13,558 nucleotides of DNA from positions 1 to 13,558 of the forward strand of contig WOUX01000013.1 in assembly GCA_009773075.1 (NCBI GenBank), given 5' to 3'. Numbering within the stretch: the stretch's first letter is position 1; each line of letters starts with the position of its first letter. Of the stretch, positions 7,330 to 13,558 are shown in pieces. The notes below the pieces were generated by a model that was not told the origin of the DNA, ran no database searches, and was given only the letters and a program-made list of their open reading frames with translations. A program made the translations under genes and the position numbers. The stretch comes from a bacterium. Its GTDB lineage: Bacteria; Desulfobacterota; UBA8473.

Positions 7330-7728
7330 ATGATTGTACCGCTCATCAAAGGATTGAGTTTAACGTTCAGGAGATTTTTTTCAAAACCAATAACTATACT
7401 CTATCCCGAAGAAAAATGGGAGTGCTATCCTCGATATAGGGGGCTTCATCAATTACAGCGTAAAGAGGATGGTAGTGCAAAATGTGTTGCATGCCAACTG
7501 TGTGCTACAGTCTGCCCTTCTGGGTGTATTAGGGTTGATGGCGCTGAGGGTCCAAACCACGAGAGGTATGTAGAGAGTTATGAGATTGATTTGACCCGAT
7601 GTATCTTTTGCGGGTTTTGTGTAGAGGCCTGCCCGGTAGGGGCAATAACCATGACTTGCGAGTATGAATTGGCCAGTTATTCGCGTCAGGCAGTTCAATA
7701 TAATAAGGAAATGCTTTTAAGCAAGTAG
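7330..7728 (+). CDS. nuoI: NADH-quinone oxidoreductase subunit I
   Basis: Peripheral-arm ferredoxin-like subunit that carries electrons towards NuoB. 132 aa with two complete [4Fe-4S] motifs: CVACQLCATVCP (Cys52, 55, 58, 62) and CIFCGFCVEACP (Cys91, 94, 97, 101). The N-terminal half has the family pattern ITILYPEEKW followed by RYRGLH. It is shorter than E. coli NuoI (about 180 aa), but both cluster regions and the amphipathic N-terminus are present, so it should be functional. Start ATG 7330 has AGGAG at 7319-7323, 6 nt away. In this operon it is the natural acceptor for electrons from the NuoG-like part of the formate dehydrogenase. Confidence 0.96.
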   Translation: MIVPLIKGLSLTFRRFFSKPITILYPEEKWECYPRYRGLHQLQRKEDGSAKCVACQLCATVCPSGCIRVDGAEGPNHERYVESYEIDLTRCIFCGFCVEACPVGAITMTCEYELASYSRQAVQYNKEMLLSK

Positions 7729-7749
7729 GACAAAAAGGAGTCATGTATT

Positions 7750-8265
7750 ATGACAGTAACAGGCTTTTTCTTCTTTTCCATAGCGGCGGTAGTATTAATT
7801 TCGGCTATTCTGGTTGTCGTTTTGCGAAACCCTGTTCATAGCGCCCTGTCTTTGGTTTTGACCTTTTTCAGCCTTGCGGGTCTCTATATCCTTCTGAATG
7901 CACAATTTATTGCCGCTATCCAGGTTATAGTGTATGCAGGGGCAATAATGGTGCTCTTTTTGTTTGTGATTATGCTGCTTAATTTAGACAAGGAAAAGAG
8001 GGTGGGAGAAAAACACCCTTTGCAAAAGGCCTTTGGCATTGCTGTTGCGGTCTTCTTATTGGTTGCCATGGGTTCAATCGTAGCCGCAGGGGTTCTTTAT
8101 GGAAATAAGGGGATACATACCGAGGCCAGGGTGAGCGCCATAGGAAACACAAAGGCTATAGCCAGCTTGCTCTTTACGGACTGGGTTTTGCCTTTTGAGA
8201 TAGCCTCTATCTTGTTATTAGCGGCTATTGTGGGAGCTATTGTTTTGTCAAAGAAGGAGTTGTAA
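7750..8265 (+). CDS. nuoJ: NADH-quinone oxidoreductase subunit J
   Basis: Membrane subunit of the complex I proton-transfer arm, 171 aa with about five hydrophobic helices. It carries the family signature around LRNPVHSALSL and the third-helix segment IQVIVYAGAIMVLFLFVIML, which in solved structures undergoes the pi-bulge rearrangement coupled to quinone reduction. AAGGAG (7735-7740) precedes ATG 7750 by 9 nt. The gene follows nuoI after 21 bp, and its stop codon TAA shares one base with the first ATG of nuoK, indicating translational coupling. Confidence 0.96.
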   Translation: MTVTGFFFFSIAAVVLISAILVVVLRNPVHSALSLVLTFFSLAGLYILLNAQFIAAIQVIVYAGAIMVLFLFVIMLLNLDKEKRVGEKHPLQKAFGIAVAVFLLVAMGSIVAAGVLYGNKGIHTEARVSAIGNTKAIASLLFTDWVLPFEIASILLLAAIVGAIVLSKKEL

Positions 8266-8570
8266 TGATGATACCATTATCGTACTATCTTATCCTTTCT
8301 GCGGTCCTTTTTACGGTGGGAGTTATAGGTGTATTGGTCAGGAGAAATGCAATCGTTATATTTATGTCAATAGAGCTCATGTTGAATGCCGTTAACCTTT
8401 CATTTGTGGCCATCTCGAAGCACCTTGATTCTCTGGACGGACAGATATTCGTCTTCTTTGTTATGACCGTTGCTGCAGCAGAAGTCGCTGTAGGTCTGGC
8501 GATTATAATAAACCTGTTTAGAAATAAAGAAACGATAAACGTTGATGAGATAAACATTATGAAATGGTAA
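8265..8570 (+). CDS. nuoK: NADH-quinone oxidoreductase subunit K
   Basis: Small membrane subunit, 101 aa with three transmembrane helices. Both key glutamates of the central proton channel are present, Glu37 in SIELMLNAVNL and Glu73 in AAAEVAVGLAI, corresponding to Glu36 and Glu72 of E. coli. Two adjacent ATGs (8265 and 8268) are possible; AAGGAG at 8254-8259 is 5 or 8 nt away, so either could be used. The first overlaps the nuoJ stop by one base. Length is exactly normal. Confidence 0.96.
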   Translation: MMIPLSYYLILSAVLFTVGVIGVLVRRNAIVIFMSIELMLNAVNLSFVAISKHLDSLDGQIFVFFVMTVAAAEVAVGLAIIINLFRNKETINVDEINIMKW

Positions 8571-8610
8571 TTACTTACTTAGAAGCCAGTAGTTACATTG
8601 GAGGAAAGAT

Positions 8611-10236
8611 ATGTTGGATTATGTCTGGTTGGTTCCCCTGTTTCCTATAATTGGCGCCATTATCAACGGAATTTTTGGCACTAAACTGAGCAAGAAGACC
8701 GTAGGTGTGGTAGCCTGTGGAGTTATAGGATTATCATTTCTTGTATCGGTTTTGGTGTTTTTCAGCCTGTTACGGCTTCCTCCGGAGAGCAGGTCTTTTG
8801 AGAAGATTATCTATACATGGATAACTGCCGGAGACCTTAAGACCACTGTTGGTTTTCTGGTGGATCCTCTTTCCATGATAATGATGCTGACGGTCTCAGG
8901 GGTCTCTTTCCTGATTCATATTTACTCTGTCGGGTACATGCATGACGATGAGGGATACAAACGTTATTTTACTTACCTGAATCTCTTTGTATTCTCTATG
9001 CTGGTGTTGGTTTGTGCCAATAACTTTTTGATGATGTTTGTAGGATGGGAAGGTGTTGGGTTGTGTTCATACCTTCTCATAGGGTTCTGGTATCAAAGAA
9101 AGGAGCCCGCAGATGCAGGCAAGAAGGCATTTGTGGTTAACAGGATAGGTGATTATGGTTTCCTTTTGGCCATGATGTTAATCTTTGTCACATTTGGGAC
9201 TTTAAACTTCAAAGAGGTATTTAATGTTGCCCACCATAACTTTCAGGTTGGCAGCCTGACAATAACGGCAATAACCCTTCTGCTTTTTGTTGGGGCTACA
9301 GGGAAGTCAGCCCAGATACCACTTTACACCTGGTTACCCGATGCCATGGAAGGCCCCACCCCTGTAAGCGCTTTGATCCATGCCGCTACGATGGTTACTG
9401 CAGGAGTATATATGGTAGTCCGCTGTAATGTTTTGTTCACTCTCGCCCCTATTTCCCTCACGGTTGTAGCCATTATTGGGGTTGTAACAGCCGTATTTAC
9501 AGCATCCATAGCCCTGGCTGCGAACGATATAAAGAGGGTTTTGGCCTATTCTACCATCAGTCAATTGGGATACATGTTTCTGGCGTGTGGTGTAGGGGCA
9601 TTCAGTGCCGGCATCTTCCATCTCATGACCCATGCGTTCTTCAAAGCATTACTATTTCTGGGTGCCGGAAGTGTTATGCATGCCATGGCAGGGGAGCTTG
9701 ACATGAGAAAGATGGGCGCATTAAAATCCCATATGCCCAAAACATACTGGACATTTCTGATAGCTACCCTGGCCATAGCCGGGATATTCCCCTTCGCCGG
9801 GTTTTTCAGCAAAGATGAGATACTGTGGAATGCCTTTCAGAAGAATACGGTTCTCTGGGCATTGGGTGCCGGCGCTGCGTTAATGACGGCTTTTTATATG
9901 TTCCGGGCTGTGTTTATGACCTTCCATGGAGAGTCAAGGGTAGATGAAGATGTGGCAAAACACCTTCACGAGTCTCCATCTATTATGACCAGTCCCCTTG
10001 TTGTCCTGGCTGTCCTGTCCGCCATCGGTGGTTTTGTGGGTATCCCCATAATAAAGGGGGCAAATGTCTTCCATGATTTCTTAGCGCCGGTTACAGGGGA
10101 ACATCTGGCAGGTTCAGCAAAGGTTACACTGACCAATCTGGCTTATGCCTCAAGCACTGCCGCTTCTTCCGGGGAAGCAGTCCACCATCCTGTAGGTCTT
10201 GAGGTGTTGATGATGGTGATTAGCGGAGAAATTTAA
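8611..10236 (+). CDS. nuoL: NADH-quinone oxidoreductase subunit L, truncated by frameshift/deletion
   Basis: Distal antiporter-like proton-pumping subunit. The 541-aa product keeps the antiporter core: Glu147 (FVGWEGVGLCSYLLIGFWY), Lys232 (GATGKSAQIPLYTWLPDAM), His257 (ALIHAATMV), Lys345 (HAFFKALLF) and Lys401. GGAGG (8600-8604) precedes ATG 8611 by 6 nt. It stops early: after LEVLMMVIS the frame runs into GEI and a TAA at 10234. Homologues of about 620-660 aa continue with a transmembrane helix and the long lateral helix. The continuation is found in another frame (10220-10501), but the helix that should follow LEVLMMVIS is missing, so I infer a deletion of 3n+2 bases, probably 20-30 codons. 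Either NuoL is non-functional or split in this strain, or the assembly has an error here. Confidence 0.93.
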   Translation: MLDYVWLVPLFPIIGAIINGIFGTKLSKKTVGVVACGVIGLSFLVSVLVFFSLLRLPPESRSFEKIIYTWITAGDLKTTVGFLVDPLSMIMMLTVSGVSFLIHIYSVGYMHDDEGYKRYFTYLNLFVFSMLVLVCANNFLMMFVGWEGVGLCSYLLIGFWYQRKEPADAGKKAFVVNRIGDYGFLLAMMLIFVTFGTLNFKEVFNVAHHNFQVGSLTITAITLLLFVGATGKSAQIPLYTWLPDAMEGPTPVSALIHAATMVTAGVYMVVRCNVLFTLAPISLTVVAIIGVVTAVFTASIALAANDIKRVLAYSTISQLGYMFLACGVGAFSAGIFHLMTHAFFKALLFLGAGSVMHAMAGELDMRKMGALKSHMPKTYWTFLIATLAIAGIFPFAGFFSKDEILWNAFQKNTVLWALGAGAALMTAFYMFRAVFMTFHGESRVDEDVAKHLHESPSIMTSPLVVLAVLSAIGGFVGIPIIKGANVFHDFLAPVTGEHLAGSAKVTLTNLAYASSTAASSGEAVHHPVGLEVLMMVISGEI

Positions 10237-10501
10237 ACTCCTTTATCGGCTCATCTGTAATAAATATTTTGTTGATGAAATCTATGATTTTATGTTCGTT
10301 AACCCTATCAAGAGGGGTTCCGAAATCCTCTGGACATTCTTCGATGTCAGGGTAGTCGATGGTATGGTTAACGGCTCAGGTCATTTTGTCCAGTGGAGCA
10401 GCTCTGTTTTGAGAAGGATTCAGACAGGCTATGTTCAAAACTATGCCCTCTCTATACTGGTTGGCATAGGAGCCATTATCGGTTATTTCCTTTTCATGTA
10501 A
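10220..10501 (+). pseudogene. nuoL: Out-of-frame C-terminal segment of nuoL
   Basis: Translating from 10220 gives 93 residues: LAEKFKLLYRLICNKYFVDE, then IYDFMFVNPI, then DVRVVDGMVNG, RRIQTGYVQNYALS and a final hydrophobic helix ending GYFLFM. This is the standard NuoL C-terminus (lateral helix end and last transmembrane helix). It has no ribosome binding site of its own that I can see; the first in-frame ATG is 10292. Its frame is +1 relative to the main nuoL frame, and an in-frame stop (TGA 10217) lies just before it. The intact family sequence argues for a recent break or a sequence error. Confidence 0.85.
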
Positions 10502-10513
10502 TTTCCTAAAATT

Positions 10514-10666
10514 GATGGACTCGTGAAAAGTCAAAATCAGGATGGCAAAGTAAAAAGCTCCAGATGCAAGGCGCACAAATCCTGAGGAGTGAGGTGTACT
10601 TAGGGGTACGCCGTAACGACGAAGGATGCAGTGCAACGCCGCAGATGGACTTTTTAGAAAGCCATC
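10514..10666 (+). mobile_element. MITE-like element, copy 2
   Basis: 153 bp, differing from copy 1 at 12 positions with no indels. Its terminal inverted repeat is weaker (14 of 19 positions). The flanks AAAATT (10508-10513) and AAAGTT (10667-10672) differ at one base and could be an aged target-site duplication. In the small internal hairpin a C of copy 1 is a T here, which keeps pairing as G-U in RNA. It sits between the nuoL remnant and nuoM, ending 23 bp before the nuoM start, in the same orientation as copy 1. Confidence 0.8.
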
Positions 10667-10689
10667 AAAGTTCAAAAAGGAGTTAGTTA

Positions 10690-12258
10690 ATGAATCAGTT
10701 AGACTTCCCCATATTGACTCTGATCACATTCCTCCCCGCGCTTGGAGTGATTTTTATAATGCTCATGAACAAAGAGGAGACATCAACGATACGGTGGACG
10801 GCATTTATGACCACCTTCATAAACTTCCTGTTTTCTCTGCCCCTATTTTTCTACTTCAATGCCGGTTCTGCCGAGATGCAGTTTGTGGAAAAGGCTTCCT
10901 GGATAAAGGAATACGGGATAAGTTATTTTGTTGGCATAGACGGAATAAGCCTGCTTCTCATCCTCCTTGCCACCTTTTTTGCCCCTATTTGTGTAGTGGC
11001 TTGCTGGAAAGACATAAAAGACAAAGTCAAGGAATTTATGATATGTCTCCTTCTATTAGAAACAGGCATGATCGGTGTTTTTGTGTCCCTTGACCTGTTT
11101 TTGTTCTATGTATTCTGGGAGGTCATGCTCATCCCCATGTACCTTTTAATAGGAGTGTGGGGTGCCCCTGCCCGGAGAATCTATGCTGCCATAAAGTTCT
11201 TTTTGTTTACGATGTTTGGCAGCTTGTTAATGTTAGTGGCTATCCTGGTGCTATATTTTTTAAATCATAGCGTAACAGGAGAATACACCTTTAACCTCTT
11301 GAAACTGTATGAACTCTCTATACCTTTAAATATCCAGACATGGCTATTTCTGGCCTTCTTTCTGGCATTTGCCATTAAGGTTCCAATGTTTCCCTTCCAT
11401 ACATGGCTTCCCGATGCCCATACCGAGGCCCCAACAGTGGGCAGCGTACTTCTGGCAGCGGTGCTTTTGAAGATGGGAACCTATGGGTTTCTCAGGTTTA
11501 GTATGCCTTTATTTCCTGTAGCATCCCACGACTTTATCCCGTTGGTATCCATCCTTGCTATAATCGGGATTATCTATGGGGCTTTAGTTTCCATGGTGCA
11601 GAAGGATTTGAAGAGGCTGGTAGCCTTCTCCAGTGTGAGTCACTTGGGTTTTGTTATGCTTGGGCTGTTTGCCCTTAACATACAGGGTGTACAGGGTGGA
11701 TTAATCCAGATGATAAACCATGGTCTCAGCACAGGGGCACTCTTTTTGATTGTGGGCATGATATATGAGAGGAGACATACCAGGATGATAGCAGACTTTG
11801 GAGGACTGTCCAAGGTAATGCCTGTGTTTGCAACCTTCTTTATGATCGTTACCCTTTCATCTATCGGGCTTCCTGGATTGAACGGTTTTGTGGGAGAATT
11901 CTTGATTCTCATTGGTACATTTAAATCCAACGTTGTCTATGCGGTATTTGCTGCTACCGGGGTAATCTTTGCAGCGGTTTATATGCTCTGGATGTTTCAA
12001 AGGGTTATGTTCGGAGAGGTTACCAGGAAGGAAAACAGGAACCTGAATGACCTTTCCCTCAGAGAAATAGGTGTCCTGGTGCCCATCTTGATCTTTATAT
12101 TCTGGATTGGACTTTATCCAAAGACATTTTTAGGTAAGACCGAGGCGTCTGTCCAGCATTTTTTGAATGAGTTTAACAAGAAGTATGAGGCGAGTATCCA
12201 GAAAAAAGACAACGTCCATGCTGTAATTAAGAGTGAAGAGTTGATTGTAAAGAAGTAA
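10690..12258 (+). CDS. nuoM: NADH-quinone oxidoreductase subunit M
   Basis: Antiporter-like proton-pumping subunit in the middle of the membrane arm. 522 aa with about 14 hydrophobic helices and the expected residues: Glu144 (FYVFWEVMLIPMYLLIGVWG), Lys230 (AFAIKVPMFPFHTWLPDAH), Lys261 (LLKMGTYGFLRF) and the discontinuous-helix motif GLPGLNGFVGEF. AAGGAG (10677-10682) precedes ATG 10690 by 7 nt. Length is in the normal range and I see no frameshift. The C-terminal 30 residues are a charged tail rich in Lys and Glu. The preceding MITE separates it from nuoL, where the genes are usually nearly adjacent. Confidence 0.97.
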   Translation: MNQLDFPILTLITFLPALGVIFIMLMNKEETSTIRWTAFMTTFINFLFSLPLFFYFNAGSAEMQFVEKASWIKEYGISYFVGIDGISLLLILLATFFAPICVVACWKDIKDKVKEFMICLLLLETGMIGVFVSLDLFLFYVFWEVMLIPMYLLIGVWGAPARRIYAAIKFFLFTMFGSLLMLVAILVLYFLNHSVTGEYTFNLLKLYELSIPLNIQTWLFLAFFLAFAIKVPMFPFHTWLPDAHTEAPTVGSVLLAAVLLKMGTYGFLRFSMPLFPVASHDFIPLVSILAIIGIIYGALVSMVQKDLKRLVAFSSVSHLGFVMLGLFALNIQGVQGGLIQMINHGLSTGALFLIVGMIYERRHTRMIADFGGLSKVMPVFATFFMIVTLSSIGLPGLNGFVGEFLILIGTFKSNVVYAVFAATGVIFAAVYMLWMFQRVMFGEVTRKENRNLNDLSLREIGVLVPILIFIFWIGLYPKTFLGKTEASVQHFLNEFNKKYEASIQKKDNVHAVIKSEELIVKK

Positions 12259-12285
12259 CGAGTATATCAATCGGGGGAGATTCCT

Positions 12286-13558
12286 ATGGATTTGGTTATT
12301 CCTAATATAGACGTGGCGGGTTTGGGGCCGGAGCTTATACTGAGTATTGCTGCTATGTTTGTTTTGCTGGTCAGTGTATTTTTACCAAAGGGGAGAAAAG
12401 ACCCTGCTGCTTATCTCAGTTTATTGGGCATTTTCTTTGCTTTTGTAAGCTCGATATTCCTGTGGGGAAACCCGAGATACGCCTTCAATAACATGATATT
12501 GGTAGACAATTTTGCCCTTTTTTTCAATTCGATCTTTCTTATAGCGGCAGGCCTCTCGATCTTGATGTCTGTAAATTATCTGAAAGAAGAGGAGATGAGT
12601 CACGGAGAGTTTTATGCCCTGATACTTTTTGCTACTGTAGGTATGATGTTTATGGCCGCAGGTTCTAACCTTATAACGATTTTCTTAGGTCTGGAAACGA
12701 TGTCCATATCCATTTACGTTCTTGCAGGTTTCTTTCGAGGGAGTAACAAATCCAACGAATCGGCATTGAAGTACCTGCTGCTTGGCGCCTTTTCTTCTGC
12801 CTTCTTGTTGTACGGTATAGCAATGATGTATGGCGCTACAGGGACAACGGATCTCAAGGGTATATCAGAATACCTGTCCAATGCCGCTTACCTGAAAGAT
12901 CCGATGCTCTTGGCTGGAATGGGGCTTTTGCTTGTTGGGTTCGGTTTTAAGATAGCATCTGTACCATTTCATATGTGGACCCCTGATGTCTATGAAGGGG
13001 CACCTACTTCTATTACAGCCTTTATGTCTGTTGGGGTTAAGGCAGCGGCATTTGCAGCTTTTGTAAGAGTGTTCCTCTATTCTCTCTGGGATCTTCAGCC
13101 TGATTGGAACCATGTCTTGTGGATATTGGCTGTCCTCACCATGACATTGGGAAACGTAGTTGCCATTTCTCAGAACAACATAAAGAGAATGCTGGCATAT
13201 TCCAGTATCGCCCATGCAGGGTATATAATGATTGGAATGGTGGCCTCAAGTGAGTTGGGGACATCCGGCATACTGTTCTATATGTTAGCGTACGCCTTTA
13301 TGAATCTGGGGGCTTTCGGTGTTATTATCCTTTATGGTCGCAAAGGTGAGGAAAACCTGGACATCAATGATTACTCAGGCATGGGTTTTAAATACCCGGG
13401 GCTTGCTTTATTGATGACTGTCTTTATGTTCTCTTTAGCCGGTATTCCCCCTACAGCAGGATTTGTTGGTAAGTTCTACATATTCAGTGCAGCTATAAAG
13501 TCAGGGTATATCTGGCTCGCTATCATTGGTGTTATGAATAGCTTGATATCTGTTTATT
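12286..13558 (+). CDS. nuoN: NADH-quinone oxidoreductase subunit N, 5' part (runs off the window)
   Basis: Antiporter-like proton-pumping subunit next to NuoK. The window holds 424 codons, with the 3' end beyond the edge. Motifs: Glu137 (FLGLETMSISIYVLAGFFR), Lys222 (GFGFKIASVPFHMWTPDVYE), Lys252 (VGVKAAAFAAFVR), KRMLAYSSIAHAGY, and SLAGIPPTAGFVGKFYIF with its conserved lysine. GGGAG (12275-12279) lies 6 nt upstream of ATG 12286, and the gene follows nuoM after 27 bp. Nothing suggests a break in the visible part. Confidence 0.96.
   Translation, partial: MDLVIPNIDVAGLGPELILSIAAMFVLLVSVFLPKGRKDPAAYLSLLGIFFAFVSSIFLWGNPRYAFNNMILVDNFALFFNSIFLIAAGLSILMSVNYLKEEEMSHGEFYALILFATVGMMFMAAGSNLITIFLGLETMSISIYVLAGFFRGSNKSNESALKYLLLGAFSSAFLLYGIAMMYGATGTTDLKGISEYLSNAAYLKDPMLLAGMGLLLVGFGFKIASVPFHMWTPDVYEGAPTSITAFMSVGVKAAAFAAFVRVFLYSLWDLQPDWNHVLWILAVLTMTLGNVVAISQNNIKRMLAYSSIAHAGYIMIGMVASSELGTSGILFYMLAYAFMNLGAFGVIILYGRKGEENLDINDYSGMGFKYPGLALLMTVFMFSLAGIPPTAGFVGKFYIFSAAIKSGYIWLAIIGVMNSLISVY

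Noticed and set aside
10220..10236. Programmed frameshift that would join the nuoL parts
   Set aside because: An AAATTTA run exists, but in the wrong phase; a +1 shift would be needed, and it would not restore the missing helix.
10626..11093. 155-aa plus-strand open frame starting in MITE copy 2
   Set aside because: It is an out-of-frame shadow of nuoM, which has clear family motifs throughout.
1..13558. CRISPR array, tRNA/rRNA genes, transposase genes
   Set aside because: No regularly spaced repeats, cloverleaf-like segments or transposase motifs were found by eye on either strand.

Overview
The window is one long plus-strand gene run that reads as the distal part of a respiratory complex I (nuo) operon with an unusual electron-input module built into it. 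Moderate-to-low GC, a selenocysteine formate dehydrogenase, MvhD/HdrA-type bifurcation proteins and a repeat that I associate (from memory, unverified) with former Deltaproteobacteria suggest a strictly anaerobic bacterium. Desulfobacterota (sulfate reducer or syntroph) is the best guess, but no marker gene fixes the taxonomy.

Left part (1-5864): (i) the 3' end of an MvhD-like protein with a winged-helix tail; (ii) a flavoprotein that starts as HdrA, passes through one [4Fe-4S] motif and becomes a GltD/NfnB-type NAD(P)H oxidoreductase; (iii) a protein that carries the remaining HdrA parts but stops before the HdrA C-terminus; (iv) a 59-bp mutated copy of the nuoH translation start; (v) a NuoG-like formate dehydrogenase alpha subunit read through an in-frame TGA at 4212-4214 as selenocysteine, with a SECIS-like hairpin immediately downstream. 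Genes ii and iii together look like one HdrA with a whole GltD domain inserted between its two ferredoxin-type clusters, then split in two.

Right part (5865-13558): nuoH, nuoI, nuoJ, nuoK, nuoL, nuoM and the first 424 codons of nuoN, which form the proton-pumping membrane arm plus the NuoI iron-sulfur link. nuoL is broken: an apparent internal deletion of 3n+2 bases removes a transmembrane helix and shifts the C-terminal segment (10220-10501) out of frame. Two 153-bp MITE-like elements, 141/153 identical, lie just upstream of nuoH and nuoM in the same orientation. Each has terminal inverted repeats and short flanking direct repeats.

Working model (inference): formate and/or NAD(P)H electrons enter through the FdhA, HdrA-GltD and MvhD-like proteins and pass via NuoI (and presumably NuoB-D upstream of the window) to quinone, in place of the standard NuoEF NADH module. 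The alternative is that the left module is a soluble bifurcating formate dehydrogenase merely co-transcribed with nuo. No tRNA, rRNA, CRISPR array or convincing rho-independent terminator was seen.
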